From contig JAUJOK010000027.1 in assembly GCA_030447685.1 (NCBI GenBank), positions 1 to 64,000 of the forward strand: DNA of 64,000 nucleotides. Direction: 5' to 3'. This DNA is from Armatimonadaceae bacterium. Lineage in GTDB: Bacteria > Armatimonadota > Armatimonadia > Armatimonadales > Armatimonadaceae. How positions within the stretch are numbered: position 1 is the first letter of the stretch; the number at the start of each line of letters is the position of its first letter. The notes beneath the pieces are model-generated. The model ran no database searches, had not been told where the DNA came from, and saw only the letters and a program-made list of their open reading frames with translations. Made by a program: the position numbers and the translations under genes. Of this stretch, positions 26,387-36,854 are shown piece by piece.

Positions 26387-27667
26387 ATGGCGGAGATACG
26401 CCCCTTCGCAGCCATACGCTACGCCGAAAATGCCGACCTGGCCGCCGTCACGTGTCCCCCCTATGATGTTCTGTCTCCGGCGGAGCGCCAGGCGCTGATT
26501 GACCGCTCGCCGCATGCTGCGGCGCGGCTGATCCTGCCCGAAGGCGAGGGCGACGCGAAATATCAATCCGCATCCGAGCTGTGGACGGCGTGGCAGCAGA
26601 GCGGCGTGCTTCGCGAAGATACCACGCCGGGTCTGTATGTCACCCGCACGGAGTTCGTAGAACCCGGCTCCTCCGGCGAGCAGAGGCGGCAGCGCCTGGG
26701 TCTGGTGTGCCTGCTGCGCCTCCAGCCCTATGGGGAGCGCGCCGTGCTGCCGCACGAGCGGACGCTGACCGGCCCCAAGGAAGACCGCCTGCGCTTGCTG
26801 CGGGCGACCCATGCCAACTTCGAGTCGAGTATGGGCCTGGGGGTGGACCCGGTCGGCGTCGGGGATCGGCGGCGGGAAACCGGGGCGACCGGCGCGCCGC
26901 CGGCGGACTTCGTCGGCGACGGTAACCAGAGGGACACGCGCGGGAAAGTGGAAGACACGGCGACCAATGCGGCGCAGCCAACGCAGTTCGCCGCGCGCCC
27001 GGTGTATATCGCCGACGGCCACCATCGCTACGAAACCTCGCTCGCTTTTGCTCAGGAGACCGGGGCGGCGGGTACGGATCGCCCGGAAGCTTTTCTCTTA
27101 ACCACGCTGAGTTCCTTTCACGATCCCGGCCTGTCGCTTCTGCCCACCCACCGGCTGGTGCGCGGCCTGACGAGCGATTTTCGGACGACCCTGTTCCGTC
27201 ACCTGGAAGAGTTGTTCGATGTCGGTGAGATCGCCCTTGACGACCTGGAGGCGCGCCTGCGGCTGCATGTCGAGAACCAGACGGCGTTCGGCCTTGCTCT
27301 GCCTTCCGGCTTCACCTACCAGGTGACGGCCCGCGATGCGTCGCGGCTGGATGCGGCTTTGCCCGCCGATCTTCACCCGTCGCTGCGCCGCCTGGACGTT
27401 ACCATTCTTCAGCATCTGGTGCTCGACCGGGTGATGGGCATCCCCGCCGCCGAAGTCGCCACCACGGATCGGCTGGCTTATACCCGCAGCGCCGAGGAGG
27501 CCATTCAGCGCGTTCGGGAAGGCGAGTTCGATGTGGCGCTGCTTCTGGGCCACACACCCGTAGAGGCAGTGCGCGACGTTTCCGATGCGGGCGAGGTCAT
27601 GCCGCAGAAATCCACCTTTTTTTATCCCAAACTTCTGTCCGGCCTCGTCATGCGCCGGATGGCCTGA
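26387..27667 (+). CDS. DUF1015 family protein
   Basis: A 426-residue uncharacterised soluble protein. The N-terminus (IRPFAAIRYA, VTCPPYDVLSPAER) and RPVYIADGHHRYETSL in the middle are hallmarks of DUF1015, as is the C-terminal MPQKSTFFYPKLLSGLVMRRM. The ATG at 26387 follows GAGGT at 4 nt. About residues 150-205 are unusually GC-rich and low in recognisable similarity, so a local compensated frameshift is possible. It is followed by ppa after 3 nt and is probably co-transcribed. Confidence 0.85.
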   Translation: MAEIRPFAAIRYAENADLAAVTCPPYDVLSPAERQALIDRSPHAAARLILPEGEGDAKYQSASELWTAWQQSGVLREDTTPGLYVTRTEFVEPGSSGEQRRQRLGLVCLLRLQPYGERAVLPHERTLTGPKEDRLRLLRATHANFESSMGLGVDPVGVGDRRRETGATGAPPADFVGDGNQRDTRGKVEDTATNAAQPTQFAARPVYIADGHHRYETSLAFAQETGAAGTDRPEAFLLTTLSSFHDPGLSLLPTHRLVRGLTSDFRTTLFRHLEELFDVGEIALDDLEARLRLHVENQTAFGLALPSGFTYQVTARDASRLDAALPADLHPSLRRLDVTILQHLVLDRVMGIPAAEVATTDRLAYTRSAEEAIQRVREGEFDVALLLGHTPVEAVRDVSDAGEVMPQKSTFFYPKLLSGLVMRRMA

Positions 27668-27670
27668 ACG

Positions 27671-28230
27671 ATGACCAATCAAAACCTTCTGCACTTGAAC
27701 GCATTTCGACAGGACTCAGACACGCTCAACGTCATTATCGAAACGCCCAAGGGGAGCCGGAACAAGTTCGATTACGATGACGAGACCGGACTGTTCGCGC
27801 TGGGGGAATCCTGCCGGTCGGCGCGGTCTTCCCGTTCGACTTTGGCTTTGTGCCGTCAACTCTCGGTGAGGACGGCGACCCCCTGGACGTTTTGATACTG
27901 ATGGACGAACCGGCTTTCCCCGGCTGTCTGGCACGGGCGCGGCTCATCGGCATCATCGAGGCGGATCAGAGGGAAGAGAATGGCGAAACCATGCGCAACG
28001 ACCGCCTGATCGCCGTGGCGAAAAGTTCGCGCAGCCACCGGGACGTACGCGATCTGGGCGCGCTGAACGAAAATCTGCTTGCCGAAATCGAGCATTTTTT
28101 CGTTTCGTATAACGCGGTCAAAGATAAGCAGTTCACACCGCGCGGACACTTCGGCCCGGAGCGCGCCCACGCAGCCGTACGGGAAGGGATAGCTCGCTTC
28201 CAGCCGCCCGGAAAGAACCGATATGCTTAG
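27671..28230 (+). CDS. ppa: Inorganic pyrophosphatase, frameshifted as assembled
   Basis: A family I pyrophosphatase-type protein of about 186 residues that hydrolyses pyrophosphate. The N-terminal part (IIETPKGSRNKFDYD) and, after a frame change, the DGDPLDVLILMDEP metal-binding motif and GFVPSTLGEDG are clear. The frame breaks near 27805-27815, where a run of five G needs one more G to restore the reading GGILPVGAVFPFDFGFVPS. A homopolymer miscount is the simplest cause. The stop overlaps the ftsY ATG by 8 nt. Confidence 0.85.
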
Positions 28231-29145
28231 AAAAGGGATATTTACGCGCGTTTTTCAGCGTGTAGACCAGCTTGTCACCGGGCAGGGCCGCATCGATGAG
28301 GAACTTTTTGATGAGTTCGAAGAGAGCGCTTTTAGCCGCGGACCTGAGCGTCCACACCACCGACCGTGTACTCAACGATTTGCGCGACGCCGTCCGTGAC
28401 GAGCGCCTCCCCGACGCGGAAGCGGTACACGCACGCCTGTCCCAGTCCCTGACGGAGATTCTGGGCGACTCCGGTGATACCCGCCTTAACTTCGCCCCTG
28501 CCCCGCCGACGCTGTTCCTGATGGTCGGCGTCAATGGTGTCGGCAAGACCACTACCCTTGCGAAGCTTGCCAGCCTGGCGACGCGCCACGGACGCAAGGT
28601 GATTCTTGCGGCGGGCGATACGTTCCGGGCCGCCGCCGCCGATCAGTTAGGTCTCTGGGCCGAGCGCGTCGGCGCGGACTTTATCCGGCACCGGGAAGGC
28701 TCCGATCCCGCCGCTGTGGTTTTCGACGCTGTGCAGGCCGCAAAGGCCCGTAAGGCGGACCTGGTGCTGGTGGACACGGCGGGCCGCCTCCACAACAAAG
28801 CCAACCTGATGGAGGAATTGAAAAAGATCGGCGCGTCTGTGAGCGGGAATTGGGCCGCAAGCCGGATGAGATTCTGCTGGTGCTGGACGCTACGACCGGC
28901 CAGAACGCCATCCGCCAGGCTAAAGAGTTCGTGGACGCCGTCGGCGTGACGGGAATCGTACTGGCGAAGCTGGACGGCACGGCGCGCGGCGGCATCGTCA
29001 TCACCATCCGTGAGAATTCTCCCCCGACGCCTTTGTCGAAGCTGGGCATCCCCATCAAGCTGGTTGGTATCGGAGAAAAAGCCGAAGACTTACGCGCGAA
29101 TTCTCCCCCGACGCCTTTGTCGAAGCGTTGCTGGCGACGGACTGA
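28223..29145 (+). CDS. ftsY: Signal recognition particle receptor FtsY, multiply frameshifted
   Basis: SRP receptor GTPase that docks translating ribosomes at the membrane. NG-domain motifs are present in pieces: [14 protein letters not shown] (G1), [29 protein letters not shown] and [11 protein letters not shown]. The frame changes near 28327 (one extra base), near 28834 (one missing base in the GGC-GCG stretch) and near 29095 (two extra bases). A 24-nt in-frame insertion after VITIRE duplicates the gene's own C-terminal segment. The last frame ends [15 protein letters not shown] at 29145. The ATG overlaps ppa. Each piece is well conserved, favouring sequence error or very recent decay. Confidence 0.8.
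29014..29126. repeat. 29-bp direct repeat within ftsY
   Basis: Two identical 29-nt copies lie at 29014-29042 and 29098-29126, 84 bp apart. The second is the native FtsY C-terminus (EFSPDAFVE frame); the first interrupts the gene between VITIRE and KLGIP and is read in another frame. Confidence 0.85.
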
Positions 29146-29150
29146 CGGCC

Positions 29151-30023
29151 TCAATACACCACTTTGTTCAGCGGGTATTCGACAATGCCCTCGGCACCCG
29201 CACGCTTCAGACGCGGTATCAGGTCGCGGGCCTGTTTTTCCTCGATAATGATCTCCACGGCCATCCAGCCGTTGTCGTAGAGGGGCGACACAGTCGGGCG
29301 CTTCAGGGCAGGAAGCTGCGCGACCACGGCGTCCAGCTGGCTCTTTTCGACGTTCATCTTCAGACCCACCAGCGCATCCGCGTTTAAGGCTCCCTGAAGG
29401 AGCATCGCCAGGTTCTCGATCTTGGCGCGCTTCTCCGGGTCGGCCCAGGCGGAATGGTTGGCGACCAGGCGCGTGGTGGAAAGAAGCAGCGTGTCCACGA
29501 TGCGCAGATTGTGCGCCCGCAAACTGTTGCCGGTTTCGGTGTTGACGACGATAGCATCCGCCAGCACCGGCACCTTTACCTCGCACGCTCCCCACGAAAA
29601 CTCCACCGATGCATCCCGCACACCGTGCGCCCCCAGATACCGCTCGGTAAGCTGCACGTATTCCGTCGCGATACGCTTGCCCGCCAGATCACGCGGCCCT
29701 TCTATCTGTGAGTTTTCCGGGGCGGCAAGCACGACCCGGATCGGGTTGCGGGTCGCTTTGCTGTAGGTTAGTTCCGTTACCTCGTGAACATCCGCGCCGT
29801 TGTCCTCGATCCAGTCCTTGCCGGTAATGCCCACGTCGAGGATGCCGTCTTCCAGATAGCGCGGTATCTCCTGGGGTCGAATCAGCAGTGCACTGATCTC
29901 CGGGTCATCCACCATCGGCTGGTATGAGCGCGCATCCACACGAAAGTCCCAGCCTGCCTTACTCAGCAATTTGAAGGTGGCCTCTTGAAGGCTGCCCTTA
30001 GGAAGCCCGATTTTTAGCAGCAT
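29151..30023 (-). CDS. hisG: ATP phosphoribosyltransferase (long form)
   Basis: First enzyme of histidine synthesis: ATP plus PRPP gives phosphoribosyl-ATP. The 290-residue length indicates the long HisG form with a C-terminal regulatory ACT-like domain (about 215-290), which does not need HisZ and is usually inhibited by histidine. The N-terminus MLLKIGLPKGSLQEATFKLL and the signature YVQLTERYLGAHGVRDASVEFSWGACEV region near 130-160 are typical. The ATG at 30023 sits 39 nt after a likely transcription start. No other his gene is nearby. Confidence 0.95.
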   Translation of the reverse strand: MLLKIGLPKGSLQEATFKLLSKAGWDFRVDARSYQPMVDDPEISALLIRPQEIPRYLEDGILDVGITGKDWIEDNGADVHEVTELTYSKATRNPIRVVLAAPENSQIEGPRDLAGKRIATEYVQLTERYLGAHGVRDASVEFSWGACEVKVPVLADAIVVNTETGNSLRAHNLRIVDTLLLSTTRLVANHSAWADPEKRAKIENLAMLLQGALNADALVGLKMNVEKSQLDAVVAQLPALKRPTVSPLYDNGWMAVEIIIEEKQARDLIPRLKRAGAEGIVEYPLNKVVY

Positions 30024-30068
30024 ATTGGTTTCTGTTATCCATTGGTTGCGGAAAAAGGTCGTTACCCC

Positions 30069-30098
30069 ATTATATCGGGCCTTCGTCCGTGTCGGCAA
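30069..30098 (-). promoter_or_regulatory. hisG promoter
   Basis: TTGCCG (30093-30098), 18 bp and a perfect TATAAT (30069-30074) on the minus strand, giving a leader of about 40 nt before hisG. Confidence 0.6.
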
Positions 30099-30128
30099 CC
30101 ACAGCGGCGAAGTGTATGGTCGAAATGA

Positions 30129-30153
30129 TATAATTGAGTGTAAGAAACTCAAG
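30129..30153 (+). promoter_or_regulatory. hsp20-lon promoter with HAIR (HspR-type) operator
   Basis: A perfect -10 box TATAAT (30129-30134) overlaps an inverted repeat ATTGAGT-N7-ACTCAAG (30133-30153). This matches the HAIR consensus CTTGAGT-N7-ACTCAAG at 13 of 14 positions. HspR binds HAIR and represses chaperone and protease genes until heat shock. Binding here would cover the -10 box and start site. No hspR gene is in the window. Confidence 0.8.
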
Positions 30154-30228
30154 GAACTTCACGGGCAATAAAACGTTATTAAAGTAGATGCGGTCGGATT
30201 AGCGTCATTGACCGCAGGGAGAGAGAAA

Positions 30229-30702
30229 ATGGCCTTTCGAAACTACCGTGACCTGCTCCGGCAGATGGAAACCGATATGCAGCGTTTCGCCGAAGAGGCG
30301 TTCTTCGGTTCCTGGGATCAGCCTTCGGGCCTGAACCGGTTCTGGCAGCCGGCGGCGGATGTGCATGAAACCGCAGCGGGCGTCCTGATAAAGCTGGAGC
30401 TTGCCGGGGTGACGGCGGAAGACCTACAGGTATCACTGAGCGCGGACGGGCGACGGCTGACCGTTTCCGGCGTCCGTACGGAGCGCCCTGACGAACGCCT
30501 CGAACGCCGGGGCTGTCATCAACTGGAAATCTATTTCGGGCCGTTCGAGCGGACGTTCCCGCTCCCTCCGGAGTCGGACATCGACCGCGACGGCATTTCA
30601 GCGACATTGCGGGACGGGTTTCTGGTGATAGCCCTGCCCCGCCGCGCCCGGCAGGAAGCACTGCCGCCGTCGCGCACCATTCCGATTGAGACCGGTGATT
30701 AA
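30229..30702 (+). CDS. Hsp20/alpha-crystallin small heat shock protein
   Basis: A 157-residue ATP-independent chaperone that holds unfolding proteins. The alpha-crystallin domain spans about residues 40-135, with AADVHETAAGVLIKLELAGV at its start. The usual A-x-x-x-n-GvL motif reads ATLRDGFLVIALP. The IxI-like tail is RTIPIETGD. The ATG at 30229 follows GGGAGAG. It is first in an operon with lon (15-bp gap) behind the HAIR operator, so heat induction is likely. Confidence 0.95.
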   Translation: MAFRNYRDLLRQMETDMQRFAEEAFFGSWDQPSGLNRFWQPAADVHETAAGVLIKLELAGVTAEDLQVSLSADGRRLTVSGVRTERPDERLERRGCHQLEIYFGPFERTFPLPPESDIDRDGISATLRDGFLVIALPRRARQEALPPSRTIPIETGD

Positions 30703-30717
30703 GAAAAGATAAAAACC

Positions 30718-33272
<2,555 letters not shown>

Positions 33273-33277
33273 ACCAG

Positions 33278-33314
33278 AAGGGGCAGGCCATTTGGCCTGC
33301 CCCTCTCATTTTTA
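33278..33314 (+). terminator. Terminator of hsp20-lon
   Basis: A 10-bp stem GGGGCAGGCC/GGCCTGCCCC with an ATTT loop, followed by a T-rich tail (TCTCATTTTTA). It is nearly the same hairpin as at 33944-33976. Confidence 0.85.
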
Positions 33315-33347
33315 TGGTGATGTATAATGGATTCAGGAGCCGCCGAA

Positions 33348-33605
33348 ATGACAAGTCTGGAGATTGTACTGCCTGAACCATTACGCGCGTTCGTTGAAGA
33401 GCAGGTCGTGACCGGCGGTTATGCCACGCCAAGCGAATATGTACACACCTTGATTCGAGAGGCACACGAACGGCAGGCGCAGGACCACCTGGAAGCTTTA
33501 TTACTGGAAGGTCTGGATTCGGGGCCGCCTGTCGAAGTTACCTCGGAATACTGGGAAGAGAAGCGTTCTTGGCTCCTTACCCACCGAAAAAGTACAACGC
33601 CGTGA
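33348..33605 (+). CDS. parD: ParD-like antitoxin
   Basis: An 85-residue antitoxin of the ParD/CopG type. The N-terminal ribbon-helix-helix region (SLEIVLPEPLRAFVEEQVVTGGY, then TPSEYVHTLIREA) would bind the operon's own promoter, and the C-terminal half wraps the ParE toxin. The ATG at 33348 follows AGGAG at 8 nt; a TATAAT at 33322-33327 may be its -10 box. The stop overlaps the ParE start. Confidence 0.85.
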   Translation: MTSLEIVLPEPLRAFVEEQVVTGGYATPSEYVHTLIREAHERQAQDHLEALLLEGLDSGPPVEVTSEYWEEKRSWLLTHRKSTTP

Positions 33606-33937
33606 ACCGACGCCTCTCGGTGAACCCACAGGCGGATCGAGACATTGACGTAGCTTCCCTTTACATAGCGCAAACCAGTGAAGAGCGCGCACTTCGCTTT
33701 CTGGATGCGGTCGCGCAGACTTTCCGACAACTTGCTGAGATGCCGGGCTTAGGCAACCGACAGCAGTTTCGCAGCCCGCGCCTTCAAGGCCTTCGTCGCT
33801 GGCACGTACAGCTATTCCCCGCGTATCTTATCTTTTACCGCGCCACTGAGGAAGAAGTCGAAGTAGTGCGCGTTCTGCATGGAGCGCGCGACATACAGGC
33901 GGAAATGGAAGAAGCGCCGCCTGACGAGAAACCGTAA
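33602..33937 (+). CDS. parE: ParE-like toxin
   Basis: A 111-residue RelE/ParE superfamily toxin; ParE members poison DNA gyrase. NPQADRDIDVASLYIAQ near the N-terminus, the middle RSPRLQGLRRWHVQLFPAYLIFYRA and the final VVRVLHGARDIQAE are family patterns. A GTG start at 33602 overlaps the parD stop, as usual in such pairs; the frame is open further upstream but runs into parD. Confidence 0.85.
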   Translation: MNRRLSVNPQADRDIDVASLYIAQTSEERALRFLDAVAQTFRQLAEMPGLGNRQQFRSPRLQGLRRWHVQLFPAYLIFYRATEEEVEVVRVLHGARDIQAEMEEAPPDEKP

Positions 33938-33943
33938 TGGAAC

Positions 33944-33976
33944 AAAAGGGGCAGGCCGCGTGGCCTGCCCCTTTTT
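33944..33976. terminator. Bidirectional terminator between parE and the periplasmic protein gene
   Basis: A 14-bp stem (AAAAGGGGCAGGCC/GGCCTGCCCCTTTT) with a GCGT loop. T-runs follow on both strands, so it can end parDE (plus) and the gene at 34001 (minus). The 10-bp G/C core is identical to that of the lon terminator. Confidence 0.85.
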
Positions 33977-34000
33977 CTTCATTGTTGCAAAGCCGTTACG

Positions 34001-34789
34001 CTAAAGATCGGTGCGGAACCGGAACGGCTTGCCCTGCGCAGATTCCCAGCGGGCCATCTCTTCCGGGCTGAGCAAGGCCAGAATCTTCTCCGACGCCTCT
34101 ACCTTGGCTTGGTCCGTCTTCTTGCGGAGCGGCGACAGGCGGTTTTTCCGTTCCTGCTGAATGTTTTTACCTTCCTTCAAAGCGTCCACCGTGGCTTCGG
34201 CCATCTTTCGCTGGGCTTCCTGGGCCAGTGCCGTGATAGGTGCGCGCCTTTCCGAAGAAAGCTTTACCTCAGCGGCCACGCGGGGATTACCCAGCGCCAG
34301 CGGACCACGGAACTGGAGGTCAAGCTCCGCCAGGCGCTTTAGCTGCTCCGGGGTCAGCACCTCTTTGATCTTCGCTTCACTGGCGCTATGGGATGCCTCC
34401 ACCTGCGCCCGCATCTTTTCCGAAAGCTCCTGAACGCTCTGCTGCCGCTCTTCCGGCGAGGACTTCGCGTCCACTTCGATTCGCAGGGGAACAGCTGTCG
34501 TTTCGACGGGCTTGCTGCCCGTCCTGGTGCCGGGCGATGGAGCCAGGCCCAGTTCCTTCTTCTGACGAACCGTCAGGCGCAGATGGTTCTGCACGTCTCC
34601 ACGCTCCAGCAGACGGCGCTGGCTGCCCATCGCGGACGGCGTGGTGGAGATAATCAGCGGGCCACTCCCCGGAGCGCCGCCTTCCGCCGGTCCCCGGAGG
34701 ATGACCTGTGCGCTCAGGGCGGTGGACGCGAACGCCAGAACCAGCACCGGAACCACTGCTGCATTAAACGTAATTCGTCGCATGGACAT
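34001..34789 (-). CDS. Exported helical protein, Spy/CpxP-like in character
   Basis: A 262-residue exported protein of unknown function. A signal peptide ends at ALSAQ (about residue 27). The mature part is helical and charged, with repeated L-T-x-x-Q-type motifs (LTVRQKKELGL, LTPEQLKRLAEL, LSPEEMARW) like those in Spy/CpxP-type periplasmic chaperones. The ATG at 34789 follows GGAGG at 8 nt. It is monocistronic and divergent from pckG. Confidence 0.7.
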   Translation of the reverse strand: MSMRRITFNAAVVPVLVLAFASTALSAQVILRGPAEGGAPGSGPLIISTTPSAMGSQRRLLERGDVQNHLRLTVRQKKELGLAPSPGTRTGSKPVETTAVPLRIEVDAKSSPEERQQSVQELSEKMRAQVEASHSASEAKIKEVLTPEQLKRLAELDLQFRGPLALGNPRVAAEVKLSSERRAPITALAQEAQRKMAEATVDALKEGKNIQQERKNRLSPLRKKTDQAKVEASEKILALLSPEEMARWESAQGKPFRFRTDL

Positions 34790-34933
34790 CGCAAATACCT
34801 CCGCAAATCATAAAGTCTTGGTATGGCCCGTGGGTCAGGCCCGTACGGTTAGAGGCCGCCTATACCCTTCCGGCTTCAGCGAGCTTTCGGCCCTGTCTTT
34901 CTTAATAAACGAGGAGGCGCGTCGTTTCCACGA

Positions 34934-34980
34934 AAACAGACCCCTGTCTGTTTGACGCATCCCCTCCCCTGTGCTACCAT
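34934..34980 (+). promoter_or_regulatory. pckG promoter with operator-like palindrome
   Basis: TTGACG (34952-34957), 17 bp, TACCAT (34975-34980), about 39 bp before the pckG ATG. A perfect palindrome AAACAGAC-CCCT-GTCTGTTT (34934-34953) overlaps the -35 box, where a bound regulator would block or alter polymerase contact. The 229-bp region also serves the divergent gene at 34789. Confidence 0.6.
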
Positions 34981-35018
34981 GACCGTGCGTACAAACGGAA
35001 CGGAAGCAAGCCCAGAAG

Positions 35019-36776
35019 ATGAAGATAACACACGCGCGATTGCGGCAGTGGGTGGACGAATGCGCGGCCCTATGCCAGCCCGACACTATCCACTGGTGCG
35101 ACGGCTCGGAGCAGGAATACCGGTGGCTGGTGCAGGAAATGCTGGACAGCGGCGCGCTCGTGCCGCTCAGCCAGGAAATCCATCCCGGCTGCTACCTGCA
35201 CCGCAGTCATCCCAATGATGTCGCCCGTGTGGAAAATCGAACCTTTATCTGCTCCCGCCGCGAAGAAGACGCCGGTCCGACAAATAACTGGATGGCTCCG
35301 GACGAAGCGAAGAGCCTCCTGACTGCCCTTTTCTCCGGCTGCATGCAGGGCCGGATGATGTATGTTGTGCCGTACCTGATGGGTCCCGCAGACTCCCCGT
35401 TCGCCCGTGTCGGCATCGAGATCACCGACAGCGCCTATGTCGCCGCCAGCATGCGTGTCATGACCCGCATGGGCGATATTGCTTTGCGCCAGCTTGGCGA
35501 GGCCGGCAGCTTCGTGCCGGGCCTGCATTCGGTCGGCGAGCTTGACCCGGAGCGTCGTTACATCTGCCATTTTCCCGAAGAGCGGCTTATCTGGAGCTAC
35601 GGATCGGGTTATGGCGGCAACGCTCTGTTAGGTAAGAAAACGTTCGCCCTGCGTATCGCCAGCGCCATCGCCCGCGACGAGGGCTGGATGGCGGAGCACA
35701 TGCTGATTCTGGAACTTTCCGACCCCGCCGGAGAGAAGACCTACTTCGCCGCCGCCTTTCCCAGCGCCTGCGGCAAAACCAACCTGGCGATGCTGGTGTC
35801 CCCGCTGGAAGAGCAGGGCTATACCGTCCGCACCGTTGGCGATGATATTGCCTGGATGCACATCGGCGACGATGGGCGGTTATGGGCGGTTAACCCGGAG
35901 GCAGGATTCTTTGGTGTCGTCCCCGGCACGAGCAGGCAGACCAATCCCAACGCGATGGCGACCATGCAGGCGAATACCATCTTTACCAATGTCGCCGTTT
36001 CCGACGACGGCATCCCCTGGTGGGAAGGAAAGGATGAGCCGCCGCCGACGCCCCTGACGGACTGGAAGGGCAGGCGTCCCTGGAGCGGCGAGGAACCGGC
36101 GGCGCACCCGAATTCCCGCTTCACCGCTCCGGCGGCGCAATGCCCGTCCATATCGTCGCATTGGGAGGACGTGCAGGGTGTCCCCATCTCCGGAATCATC
36201 TTCGGCGGGCGGCGGGCACACGTCATGCCGCTGGTGGTGGAAGCCTTCGACTGGCGGCACGGCGTGTTTCTGGGAGCGACGATGGCCTCGGAAACCACGG
36301 CGGCGGCGACCGGCGCTTCCGGGGTCCTGCGGCGCGACCCGATGGCGATGCTGCCGTTTTGCGGCTACCACATGGGCGACTATTTTTCCTACTGGCTGAA
36401 GATGGGAAAGCGTCTCACCAACCCTCCCTGCCTCTTTCACGTCAACTGGTTTCGCAAGGATGAGGACGGACGGTATCTGTGGCCTGGTTTCGGGGAAAAC
36501 GTCCGCGCGCTGATCTGGATGCGCGAGCGTATCGCCGGGCGCGGGCAGGCGACGCCGACCCCTATCGGCCTGGTTCCTGCGCCGGACGCGCTGCTTCTGG
36601 AGGGTCTTGACCTGGCGCCGGACGCGCTGCGCGAACTGCTGACGGTGGATGCGGCAGAGTGGCGGACGGAGGCGAACGATATTGAACGGCACTTTGCCCG
36701 ATTCGGCGACCACCTGCCGCAGGCGCTGGCAGATGAGCTGACCTCACTTCGGGTACGGCTGGCGACGGCGAAATAA
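35019..36776 (+). CDS. pckG: Phosphoenolpyruvate carboxykinase (GTP)
   Basis: A 585-residue enzyme making PEP from oxaloacetate with GTP, the entry to gluconeogenesis. The P-loop FPSACGKTN is at 247-255 with catalytic Cys251 and Lys253, followed by GDDIAWM (metal site) and NPEAGFFGVVPGTS. FGGRRAHVMPLVVEAFDW, CGYHMGDYF and the nucleotide-clamping LFHVNWFRKDEDG are also intact. Length and motifs match the GTP class rather than the ATP class. It is monocistronic behind a palindrome-bearing promoter. It fits with acs, glpKD and the apionate operon, which all feed growth on non-glucose carbon. Confidence 0.97.
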   Translation: MKITHARLRQWVDECAALCQPDTIHWCDGSEQEYRWLVQEMLDSGALVPLSQEIHPGCYLHRSHPNDVARVENRTFICSRREEDAGPTNNWMAPDEAKSLLTALFSGCMQGRMMYVVPYLMGPADSPFARVGIEITDSAYVAASMRVMTRMGDIALRQLGEAGSFVPGLHSVGELDPERRYICHFPEERLIWSYGSGYGGNALLGKKTFALRIASAIARDEGWMAEHMLILELSDPAGEKTYFAAAFPSACGKTNLAMLVSPLEEQGYTVRTVGDDIAWMHIGDDGRLWAVNPEAGFFGVVPGTSRQTNPNAMATMQANTIFTNVAVSDDGIPWWEGKDEPPPTPLTDWKGRRPWSGEEPAAHPNSRFTAPAAQCPSISSHWEDVQGVPISGIIFGGRRAHVMPLVVEAFDWRHGVFLGATMASETTAAATGASGVLRRDPMAMLPFCGYHMGDYFSYWLKMGKRLTNPPCLFHVNWFRKDEDGRYLWPGFGENVRALIWMRERIAGRGQATPTPIGLVPAPDALLLEGLDLAPDALRELLTVDAAEWRTEANDIERHFARFGDHLPQALADELTSLRVRLATAK

Positions 36777-36789
36777 AAAGCCCCGGTTT

Positions 36790-36834
36790 GTGTGCGGTTC
36801 TATGATATTCCCGCACACGATATGCTATGATATT
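36790..36834 (+). promoter_or_regulatory. Palindrome and direct repeat before the HD-GYP gene
   Basis: An 8-bp inverted repeat GTGTGCGG/CCGCACAC (36790-36797 and 36811-36818) overlaps two direct copies of CTATGATATT (36800-36809 and 36825-36834). The second contains a TATGAT that could be a -10 box 20 bp before the ATG. It could be an operator or a weak pckG terminator. Confidence 0.35.
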
Positions 36835-36854
36835 TTTCCTATGGAGGTCATTGA

